NCBI GenBank assembly: GCA_029776735.1
Contig: JAKOUL010000136.1
Location: 1-10,563, forward strand
DNA: 10,563 nt
Direction of reading: 5' to 3'
Origin: Dictyoglomota bacterium
GTDB taxonomy: Bacteria; Dictyoglomota; Dictyoglomia; Dictyoglomales; Dictyoglomaceae
The notes beneath the pieces are model-generated. The model ran no database searches. It was not told where the DNA came from and saw only the letters and a program-made list of their open reading frames with translations. Positions 1-5,370 of this stretch are shown here, one piece after another (within the stretch, counting starts at the first letter, position 1; every line of letters starts with the position of its first letter). Both the position numbers and the translations under genes were made by a program.

Positions 1-1
1 T

Positions 2-742
2 ACATACCTGTCCCAAGTTAATCAAGGACTTGCTCTTAAAACTGGTATTGAACATTGGAGAAACAATAAATTCCATACCTCTGGGGCTTTAATATGGCAG
101 TGGAATGATTGTTGTCCTGTAGTGAGTTGGAGTATTATTGATTATTATAAAGAATTAAAACCTGCTTATTATTTTGTGAAAAGGGCTTTTGGAGATATAA
201 AAGTAAATATTGAAGAAAGAGAGGGAAAACTTTACATTTTTGGAGTAAATGATACACTGAGACCTATAGAAGGGAAAATTGAAACAGGATTTAGTAGTTT
301 TAAAGGTCAAGGAAGAGGAAGAAAAGAACTGGAGGTTGAAATCCCTGAAAATTCCTCTGTAATTCTTAATTCTATTCCTATAGGAGATGTAAATAAGCTT
401 GAGGAATTCTTTTATGTAATCCTCTATGATAGAAAAGGTTTTATTGTGGATCGTAATGAGTATTTCTTTGCTCCATTTAAACATTTAAATTTACCTAAAG
501 CTGAAATTCTCTACTCTTTAGAAGAACTTGATAAGAGTATATTTATATTACACCTTGAGAGCGATTTTCTTGCTTTGTGGACTGTTTTGGAATTAGATAA
601 TGCAGAATGGGAGGATAATTACTTCAATATTTATCCTAAGAGTAAATATAATGTGATATTTAAGGCACCTTATTCTTTGAAAGAGGTGAAAGAAAATATA
701 GAGATTCTAGGATTTAATTTAAAAAGGACAAGAGAGCTGTAA
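2..742 (+). CDS. GH2 beta-mannosidase, C-terminal part (5' end outside window)
   Basis: The frame is open from base 2 to the TAA at 740-742, giving 246 residues of a protein that begins upstream of the window. Residues 31-60 read GALIWQWNDCCPVVSWS followed by IIDYYKELKPAYYFVKRAF. This is the end of the catalytic barrel of GH2 beta-mannosidases, where the family has WQLNDxWPVxSWSxxDYxxxxKxxxY. The preceding LSQVNQGLALKTGIEHWR also fits. The rest is the poorly conserved C-terminal beta-sandwich region. The acid/base and nucleophile glutamates lie upstream and cannot be checked. Family members are usually about 800-850 residues, so roughly two thirds is missing. The enzyme removes terminal beta-mannose from manno-oligosaccharides or glycans. 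No signal peptide can be assessed. It faces a GH130 gene, supporting a role in mannoside use. Family assignment is firm; exact substrate is inferred. Confidence 0.9.
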   Translation, partial: TYLSQVNQGLALKTGIEHWRNNKFHTSGALIWQWNDCCPVVSWSIIDYYKELKPAYYFVKRAFGDIKVNIEEREGKLYIFGVNDTLRPIEGKIETGFSSFKGQGRGRKELEVEIPENSSVILNSIPIGDVNKLEEFFYVILYDRKGFIVDRNEYFFAPFKHLNLPKAEILYSLEELDKSIFILHLESDFLALWTVLELDNAEWEDNYFNIYPKSKYNVIFKAPYSLKEVKENIEILGFNLKRTREL

Positions 743-788
743 TAGATATTTTAGAGTAATTATTTCTATACACTTCTCAGATATTTAA

Positions 789-819
789 AGGAGGAGCTTA
801 CATGCTCCTCCTAATTTTT
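789..819. terminator. Bidirectional hairpin terminator between convergent GH2 and GH130 genes
   Basis: A perfect 9-bp inverted repeat, AGGAGGAGC (789-797) and GCTCCTCCT (804-812), has a 6-nt loop. On the plus strand it is followed by AATTTTTA, and on the minus strand by TTTAAAT. It lies 46 nt after the GH2 stop and 5 nt after the GH130 stop, so it probably ends transcription from both sides. The U-tracts are modest. Confidence 0.8.
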
Positions 820-1819
820 ATACGTATTTAATACCGTCTTCTTTGAGAAAATCAATAATTTCATCTATATATGCAAAGGCAAGAGCAACTACAGTATCTG
901 CTCCACCATAGTATATACTAAGCCTCCCTGTTTCTACATCACATAAAGCTGCACATGGAAATGCTACATTGGGTACATCTCCTACACATTCATAGTATTC
1001 TTGAGGAGAGAGGAGATAGGATCTGGATCTATATTTCACGATCCAGGGTTTTTCTAAATCAAGAAGGGCTGCTCCAAAGCTATATACATAGCCATTACAA
1101 GAGAGAAGGACTCCATGATAGATAAGAAGCCATCCCTCGCTGGTTTCAATTGGAGTTGGACCTGCTCCGATCTTGAGAGATTGCCATCCTGAAAATTGAT
1201 GTCCTGAAGACATGACATGTCTATGACATCCCCAGTGAATCATATCAGGGCTTTCACTATAGAATATGTCTCCAAAGGCAGTATGTCCTTGGTCAGAGGG
1301 TCTACTAAGCATAGCATATTTCCCATTTATCTTTTTTGGGAAGAGCACACCATTTCTATTATATGGAAGGAAAGCATTTTCTATCTGATAAAATTCTTTG
1401 AAGTCAAAGGTGTATCCTACTCCTATAGTTGGTCCATGATATCCATTACACCAAGTAACATAGTATCTATCATCTATAAATGTTACTCTGGGATCATATT
1501 TGTATTCATTTATTAATGGATCTTTTGTTTTCTGAATAAAGTTTATAGGTTCTTCTTCAAGGACCCAATTTATCCCATCTTTGCTAAATCCTGCATGAAG
1601 ATTCATAGCTCTTGTTCTGTCGTCTACCCTAAAAACTCCGGCAAATTCTCCATTGAAGGTTACTACTGCACTATTAAATATACTATTGGATCTTTTTATA
1701 TGGTTTCTCTTGATGATTGGATTTTTAGAATAGCGCCAGACCACCTCAGTGCTGCTCTTAGGACGATCCTCCCAAGGAAGATTAGGGATTTTTTCACCAA
1801 TAACTTTTATTTTTCCCAT
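818..1819 (-). CDS. GH130 family beta-mannoside phosphorylase (4-O-beta-mannosyl-glucose / manno-oligosaccharide type)
   Basis: This 333-residue cytoplasmic protein has no signal peptide. GH130 enzymes cleave beta-mannosides with phosphate to give mannose 1-phosphate. Visible family signatures are [16 protein letters not shown] (49-64), YDPRV (108-112, with Asp109 the likely proton donor), YNRNGVLFP (153-161), MLSRPSD (170-176), [11 protein letters not shown] (215-225), IYHGV (233-237) and YYGGADTV (303-310). Arg155, Arg173 and Lys216 fall in the segments that hold phosphate in characterised phosphorylases, so phosphorolysis is more likely than hydrolysis; this is an inference. The NGVLFP and GHTAFGDIF stretches suggest the mannosyl-glucose phosphorylase subgroup, but subgroup and substrate are not certain. 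The ATG at 1819 is preceded by GGGAGGAG at about 7 nt. The gene has its own promoter and converges on the GH2 gene. Confidence 0.9.
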   Translation of the reverse strand: MGKIKVIGEKIPNLPWEDRPKSSTEVVWRYSKNPIIKRNHIKRSNSIFNSAVVTFNGEFAGVFRVDDRTRAMNLHAGFSKDGINWVLEEEPINFIQKTKDPLINEYKYDPRVTFIDDRYYVTWCNGYHGPTIGVGYTFDFKEFYQIENAFLPYNRNGVLFPKKINGKYAMLSRPSDQGHTAFGDIFYSESPDMIHWGCHRHVMSSGHQFSGWQSLKIGAGPTPIETSEGWLLIYHGVLLSCNGYVYSFGAALLDLEKPWIVKYRSRSYLLSPQEYYECVGDVPNVAFPCAALCDVETGRLSIYYGGADTVVALAFAYIDEIIDFLKEDGIKYV

Positions 1820-1846
1820 AATAAAGGCTCCTCCCTTTTTTGTTTT

Positions 1847-1875
1847 ATCTTATCTTAAGGAGATTTGTAAGTCAA
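1847..1875 (-). promoter_or_regulatory. Promoter of the GH130 gene
   Basis: On the minus strand, TTGACT (1875-1870) and TAAGAT (1852-1847) are separated by 17 nt. The -35 matches 5/6 and the -10 4/6 of the sigma-70 consensus. Transcription would start near 1840, leaving a short leader of about 20 nt that contains the GGGAGGAG ribosome site. Confidence 0.65.
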
Positions 1876-2014
1876 TAAAATACAATGAAAATAGTAACAA
1901 GTTTAAGGAAAGATTTTTTGTTCCCTATCCCCTACCCAATCTTTCTTTTTTTTGGAATCTAAAGAGGAAAAATAAGATTGAATTTATTTATATAGTTTAA
2001 TAGAGAATTTTAGA

Positions 2015-2089
2015 TGGCTCCTCGGGCAGGTCTCGAACCTGCAACCCGCCGGTTAACAGCCGGCCGCTCTACCATTGAGCTACCGAGGA
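2015..2089 (-). tRNA. tRNA-Asn (GTT anticodon), CCA encoded
   Basis: The reverse complement folds as a complete cloverleaf. The acceptor stem is TCCTCGG/CCGAGGA, the D stem GCTC/GAGC with loop AATGGTA, the anticodon stem GCCGG/CCGGC with loop CTGTTAA (anticodon GTT), the variable loop GGGTT, and the T stem GCAGG/CCTGC with loop TTCGAGA. It ends with discriminator G and an encoded CCA (2017-2015). It is about 64% G+C in AT-rich surroundings, as expected for a thermophile. All stems are perfectly paired, so it should be functional. No clear factor-independent terminator follows it before the GH130 promoter region. Confidence 0.98.
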
Positions 2090-2119
2090 GTGAGATGATT
2101 AGACTTACAATTTTGTAAA

Positions 2120-2148
2120 ATTATATATAAACTTTGTTGAAAAATCAA
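2120..2148 (-). promoter_or_regulatory. Promoter of tRNA-Asn
   Basis: On the minus strand, TTGATT (2148-2143) and a perfect TATAAT (2125-2120) are 17 nt apart. The predicted start near 2113 gives a leader of about 23 nt before the mature tRNA end at 2089, a normal arrangement for a singly transcribed tRNA. Confidence 0.8.
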
Positions 2149-2189
2149 GGGGTAATAAAAAAGAAGCTTATTTTTATTGAAATTTCCAT

Positions 2190-2218
2190 TTTTCTTTAAA
2201 GGTCTTCTCAAGTATAAT
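2190..2218 (+). promoter_or_regulatory. Probable promoter of the GH1 gene
   Basis: A perfect TATAAT -10 lies at 2213-2218. The hexamer 17 nt upstream, TTTTCT (2190-2195), is a poor -35, so the promoter may depend on an activator. The start would be near 2225, giving a leader of about 55 nt. It is divergent from the tRNA-Asn promoter, with about 65 nt between the two -10 boxes. Confidence 0.5.
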
Positions 2219-2240
2219 TTTGTTTAGTAATATAACAAAA
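2218..2240. promoter_or_regulatory. Candidate operator: TTTTGTT-N9-AACAAAA inverted repeat at the GH1 start site
   Basis: Perfect 7-base arms, TTTTGTT (2218-2224) and AACAAAA (2234-2240), flank a 9-nt centre. The repeat starts at the last base of the -10 box and covers the predicted transcription start, where a repressor would block initiation. The arms are AT-rich, so chance is a real alternative, and no matching perfect copy was seen upstream of GH130. Confidence 0.3.
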
Positions 2241-2280
2241 GTGTAAAAAAAATAATAAAGTATGAAAAGGAGGAAAGTAT

Positions 2281-3621
2281 ATGGCAAAGCTTGTTTTTCC
2301 TAAAGATTTTTTATGGGGTACAGCTACAGCATCTTATCAGATAGAAGGAGCTGCTTATGAAGATGGTAAAGGAGAAAGTATATGGGATAGGTTTTCTCAT
2401 ACGCCCGGCACCATATATCAGAATCAAACAGGGGATGTAGCTTCTGATCATTACCACCATTGGGAAGAGGATGTGGAGTTAATGTCTTTTATGGGTCTTA
2501 AAAGTTATAGATTTTCTGTTTCATGGCCAAGGATCTTTCCAGAAGGGAAAGGGTCTGTGAACCCTAAAGGAGTTTCTTTTTATGAAAATCTTATAGAAGC
2601 ATTGCTTTCAAAGGGAATAAAACCTGCTATCACATTGTATCACTGGGATCTACCTCAAGCTTTGGAGGATAAGGGAGGTTGGCTGAATAGGGATACGTCT
2701 AAATACTTTGCAGAATATGCTAATTTTATGTTTGATAAATTTGGAGATAGAGTCCCTATCTGGATTACTTTGAATGAACCATGGGTAAATGCCTTCTTAG
2801 GATATGCTTTTGGAGTTCATGCTCCAGGGAAGAGGGATATGAAAGGGGCTTTTATTGCCACTCATAACTTCCTCCTTGCCCATGGACTTGCAGTTCAATC
2901 TTATAGGCAGAAGAATTATAAAGGGGAGATTGGAATTACTTTGAATTTTTCTCCCGTTTATCCTGCTACAGAAAAAGAGGAAGATCTCAGAGCAGCAGAA
3001 CTTCAAGATGCTTTTTCTAATAGACTATTCTTAGATCCTATATTCTTTAGAGAGTATCCTGAAGAGGTCTGGAGGATTTTGGAAAGAAGTTACTGGGGTT
3101 TTAAGCCTGAGCCTGAAGATTTTGATATTATCAGTAGGCCAATAGATTTTATAGGAATAAACTACTATACAAGAACTATTGTAAAAGCAGATCCAGAGAA
3201 TAAAGTATTTGGAGTTAAAGAAGTAAAAGGTCCTGGAGAATTTACAGATATGAATTGGGAGATATATCCTGATGGACTATATGATCTTTTAATAAGACTG
3301 TATAGAGATTACGAGGTACCTCTTTATATTACTGAAAATGGAGCTGCATTCAGTGATGTAGTGGAAGATGGAAAGATTAGAGATGAAAAGAGAATTGATT
3401 ATTTAAGGGAACATTTTAAGAGAGCCTATTATGCCATAAGAGATGGTGTAGATCTTAGAGGTTATTTTATATGGACTCTTATGGACAATTTTGAGTGGAG
3501 TAATGGATTTAGTAAGAGATTTGGATTAATATATGTAGATTATTCGGATCAAAAAAGGATTTTAAAGGATAGTGCATATTTCTATAAAGAGGTTATTGCA
3601 AATAATGGTTTAGGAGAATAA
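2281..3621 (+). CDS. bglA: GH1 beta-glycosidase (beta-glucosidase)
   Basis: A complete 446-residue GH1 (beta/alpha)8 barrel enzyme that hydrolyses terminal beta-glucosides, and often galactosides, fucosides or mannosides, with retention. The N-terminal signature FLWGTATASYQIEGA is at 10-24. The acid/base is Glu166 in TLNEPW (163-168) and the nucleophile is Glu352 in ITENG (350-354). Sugar-binding residues of the -1 site are also present: Gln20, His121-Trp122 in YHWDLP, Asn165, Trp398, and Glu405-Trp406 in DNFEW. The length and spacing closely match the Thermotoga GH1 enzyme, as I recall it. There is no signal peptide, so it acts in the cytoplasm on imported oligosaccharides. The ATG at 2281 follows AAAAGGAGG at 7 nt. 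The gene stands alone on the plus strand between a divergent tRNA and a convergent radical SAM gene. Whether it prefers cello- or mannose-containing substrates cannot be read from the sequence. Confidence 0.96.
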   Translation: MAKLVFPKDFLWGTATASYQIEGAAYEDGKGESIWDRFSHTPGTIYQNQTGDVASDHYHHWEEDVELMSFMGLKSYRFSVSWPRIFPEGKGSVNPKGVSFYENLIEALLSKGIKPAITLYHWDLPQALEDKGGWLNRDTSKYFAEYANFMFDKFGDRVPIWITLNEPWVNAFLGYAFGVHAPGKRDMKGAFIATHNFLLAHGLAVQSYRQKNYKGEIGITLNFSPVYPATEKEEDLRAAELQDAFSNRLFLDPIFFREYPEEVWRILERSYWGFKPEPEDFDIISRPIDFIGINYYTRTIVKADPENKVFGVKEVKGPGEFTDMNWEIYPDGLYDLLIRLYRDYEVPLYITENGAAFSDVVEDGKIRDEKRIDYLREHFKRAYYAIRDGVDLRGYFIWTLMDNFEWSNGFSKRFGLIYVDYSDQKRILKDSAYFYKEVIANNGLGE

Positions 3622-3629
3622 ATACTTTG

Positions 3630-3687
3630 AAAAGTCCCTCCTTTTTAGAATAGACAAAGTTGTCTTGAACTGAAGGAGGGACTTTTT
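3630..3687. terminator. Strong bidirectional terminator shared by GH1 and the radical SAM gene
   Basis: Perfect 14-bp arms, AAAAGTCCCTCCTT (3630-3643) and AAGGAGGGACTTTT (3673-3686), are followed by another T on the plus strand and by a T-run from the A-tract on the minus strand. A nested small hairpin, AGACA-AAGT-TGTCT (3652-3665), sits in the 29-nt loop. The GH1 stop is 9 nt before the left arm. The right arm and most of the loop are the last codons of the opposite gene, whose stop is at 3645-3647. Confidence 0.88.
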
Positions 3688-4778
3688 CCATTTATAAGGA
3701 TGAAATCTTTACATCTCTCAGAGTTTATACCTAAATTTTTAAGATCTTTTATATCTCTTATGCTATTTTCTTCTCTTACTTTTAAGATCTTCTTAGCACT
3801 TTGAGGGCCTATTCCAGGAATTCTCAGAAGTTCTAAGTAAGGTGCTTTATTTATCTCTATTGGGAAGAAGTCAGGATGGTTTTTAGCCCATACCATTTTA
3901 GGGTCTTCATTTAAAGGAAGATTTCCATTTTCAAATACAAATTCTTCCATAGAAAAAGCATATCTTCTTATTAAAAAGTCTGCTTGATACAGTCTAACCT
4001 CTCTCCAAGTAGAAGTAGGAGGAAGATCTTCTAAAGGAGTTTTGGCGATTGGCTGGAAGGCACTAAAGTATGCCCTACCGAGCTGATACTCTTTATAAAG
4101 TTTAGAAGTTAAAGAAAGGATCTCTGTATCCTTTTCTTGAGAGGCTCCTACAACAAATTGGGTTGTTATTCCAGCTTTAGGTCTTATTCCTTTTTGAAGA
4201 AGATTTTTTAAAACTTCCATCTTTTTAAATAAAAGGGAGAAATTTTTCTCAGGAGCTATTTTCTTTAGATATTCCTCTCCTGGAGCTTCAAGGTTTATAG
4301 ATACCCTATCGGCATACTTTATTGCAGTTTCTATATAATCTTCTGATGATTCAGGAAGGATTTTTAAGTGTATATAACCTTTAAAATTATGTCTTTCCCT
4401 TAATATCTCTACAACTTTTAGCATCTCTTCCATAGTATTCTTAGGAGATTTTGTTACTGCAGAGCTTAAGAATAATCCATCCACAAGATTTTTTCTTTTA
4501 AGTTCTAAGAATAGCCTTACCAATTCATCGGCACTGAAACTTATCCTTTGAAAAGAACGATTAGCTCTATTGGCGCAATAATAACAGTTATGAATACAAT
4601 CATTAGAGAGTAGTATTTTTAAAAGTCTTACAGTTTTTCCATTGGGAAGAGTTGTAGGGTAAATCCACCCCTTTAATGTGGGAGTTCTTTTTACTGCTTC
4701 AGGAGAACATAAGAAGGACCCACATAGATCAAATTTTGCAGACTCTGCAAGAATCTCCAACTTATCACTTATGTACAA
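3645..4778 (-). CDS. Radical SAM protein, putative DNA modification/repair family, with HhH domain and C-terminal clamp-like motif
   Basis: A 377-residue protein. KLEILAESAKFD opens the chain, followed by the radical SAM cluster motif CIHNCYYC (Cys61, Cys65, Cys68), which binds a 4Fe-4S cluster and S-adenosylmethionine. GLFLSSAV (about 100-107), GYIHLKILPE (about 134-143) and DRVSINLEAP (about 156-165) are typical of the family often found next to a uracil-DNA-glycosylase-like gene. Residues about 312-351 form a helix-hairpin-helix segment, with RIPGIGPQSAKKILKVRE and DIKDLKNLGI, a DNA-binding fold. The chain ends in RQLCLF, matching the QL(S/D)LF consensus for beta-clamp binding; this reading is mine. 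The start is TTG at 4778 behind AAAGAGGG at 4 nt; an in-frame TAA lies 15 nt upstream and no ATG alternative exists nearby. The usual glycosylase partner is not in the window. The reaction catalysed is unknown. Confidence 0.88.
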   Translation of the reverse strand: MYISDKLEILAESAKFDLCGSFLCSPEAVKRTPTLKGWIYPTTLPNGKTVRLLKILLSNDCIHNCYYCANRANRSFQRISFSADELVRLFLELKRKNLVDGLFLSSAVTKSPKNTMEEMLKVVEILRERHNFKGYIHLKILPESSEDYIETAIKYADRVSINLEAPGEEYLKKIAPEKNFSLLFKKMEVLKNLLQKGIRPKAGITTQFVVGASQEKDTEILSLTSKLYKEYQLGRAYFSAFQPIAKTPLEDLPPTSTWREVRLYQADFLIRRYAFSMEEFVFENGNLPLNEDPKMVWAKNHPDFFPIEINKAPYLELLRIPGIGPQSAKKILKVREENSIRDIKDLKNLGINSERCKDFILINGKSPSFSSRQLCLF

Positions 4779-4806
4779 GTTTCCCTCTTTCGTTTAATTT
4801 CTGTTT

Positions 4807-4838
4807 AATATTATATCACTATGGATCCTTTTTGAAAA
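4807..4838 (-). promoter_or_regulatory. Promoter of the radical SAM gene (extended -10)
   Basis: On the minus strand, TTTTCA (4838-4833, 4/6) is 17 nt from a perfect TATAAT (4815-4810), which is preceded by TG in the extended -10 form TGATATAAT. The start is expected near 4803, about 25 nt before the TTG start codon. It begins just after the stop of the small basic ORF. Confidence 0.7.
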
Positions 4839-4847
4839 GCAAAATTT

Positions 4848-4955
4848 TTAGATTTTCTTTGATTCTTTAATCTGTAGCTTAATACGTTCTTTTTGCCTTT
4901 TTTCTCTTGCCTTTCTTCTTTTTCTTTTTTGAATTACGTTCCACTGTTTCCCCAT
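4848..4955 (-). CDS. Small, highly basic protein of 35 residues (hypothetical)
   Basis: This frame begins ATG at 4955 and ends TAA at 4848-4850. The protein starts MGKQWNVIQKRKRRKA and continues as a Lys/Arg/Glu/Gln-rich, presumably helical chain ending KESKKI; about half of its residues are Lys or Arg. GAGGTG lies 5 nt before the ATG, a good ribosome site, and an extended -10 promoter lies about 40 nt upstream. The reading frame fills the otherwise unexplained gap between the divisome gene and the radical SAM promoter. Such a composition suits a nucleic-acid or ribosome-binding peptide. It recalls small MGxQxN...KRxRRxA proteins that I believe occur in other phyla, but I cannot verify that. 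No function is assigned. Chance is possible because the region is A-rich, but the ribosome site and promoter argue for a real gene. Confidence 0.6.
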   Translation of the reverse strand: MGKQWNVIQKRKRRKAREKRQKERIKLQIKESKKI

Positions 4956-4993
4956 TTTTCCACCTCTTTACTACCTATTTTTGTCTAATAGGA

Positions 4994-5005
4994 AATATTA
5001 TATCA
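4994..5005 (-). promoter_or_regulatory. Extended -10 promoter before the small basic ORF
   Basis: The minus strand reads TGATATAATATT (5005-4994), a perfect TATAAT with the TGn extension and no good -35. The same 12 bases occur in the radical SAM promoter at 4818-4807. It begins 6 nt beyond the stop of the FtsB-like gene, so the start near 4990 would serve the 35-codon ORF. Confidence 0.55.
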
Positions 5006-5010
5006 AAAAT

Positions 5011-5370
5011 CTACTTTTTAAAAAGATCTGTAATCTTTTTAACTAAGGTATCTTTGTTTTCTTCTTTCTCTTCAATGATTAAAAGTGGTTCTTCTCCTGG
5101 TCTTACCATAAAAAGTTTTTCCCTGGCAAGTTCCTCAATGATATATGGATCATCCATGTGGTAGGCAATCTCTCTTAATGCCTCTACATCTTTTTGGAGA
5201 GCTTCTTCCCTTTTTGTTAGTTCTTCTAATTCTCTTGAATATTCTCTATAATCTCTTATCCCATAATATATTGAAGGACTGAGATATAGAATAAAAAGTA
5301 TGAAAACTAAAAAGAGAAGACTTCTCTTTTTCTTCTTTTTCTCTTTTTTAGGTAGTTCTTGCCACTCCAC
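5011..5370 (-). CDS. FtsB/DivIC-type septum formation protein
   Basis: A 119-residue bitopic membrane protein of the septum formation initiator family, which links early and late divisome parts with FtsL and FtsQ/DivIB. It has a short, very basic cytoplasmic tail (residues 8-16, nine of nine Lys/Arg/Glu), one transmembrane helix at about 17-34, and a coiled coil at about 38-70 rich in Glu, Leu and Arg. The family signature DDPYIIEELAREKLFMVRPGE then spans 73-93. An acidic then basic tail follows. The start is GTG at 5370, chosen because GAGGAG (5385-5380) lies 9 nt upstream and the basic tail begins there. This places the first 23 nt inside the end of pyk, which suggests translational coupling and shared regulation. 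FtsL can look alike, but the DPxxIEExAREKLxxVxPGE block favours FtsB/DivIC. Confidence 0.85.
   Translation of the reverse strand: MEWQELPKKEKKKKKRSLLFLVFILFILYLSPSIYYGIRDYREYSRELEELTKREEALQKDVEALREIAYHMDDPYIIEELAREKLFMVRPGEEPLLIIEEKEENKDTLVKKITDLFKK

Noticed and set aside
1217..1516. Open plus-strand frame of 99 codons opposite the GH130 gene
   Set aside because: It is antisense to a well-supported gene with no ribosome site or motif, so it is taken as a shadow.
1908..1953. Hairpin GAAAGATT...AATCTTTC followed by eight T, resembling a plus-strand terminator
   Set aside because: The stem is 8 bp and AT-rich with a 22-nt loop, and there is no plus-strand gene upstream to terminate; on the minus strand, where the tRNA is read, no T-run follows it.
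5014..5025. CTTTTTAAAAAG palindrome at the end of the FtsB-like gene as a terminator
   Set aside because: It is purely A/T inside and has no room for a loop; it is more likely just the codons of the Lys/Phe-rich tail.
4907..5164. Plus-strand frame of 85 codons starting with a poly-Phe run
   Set aside because: It is the complement of the Lys-rich small ORF and the divisome gene; the Phe run mirrors AAA codons and has no independent support.
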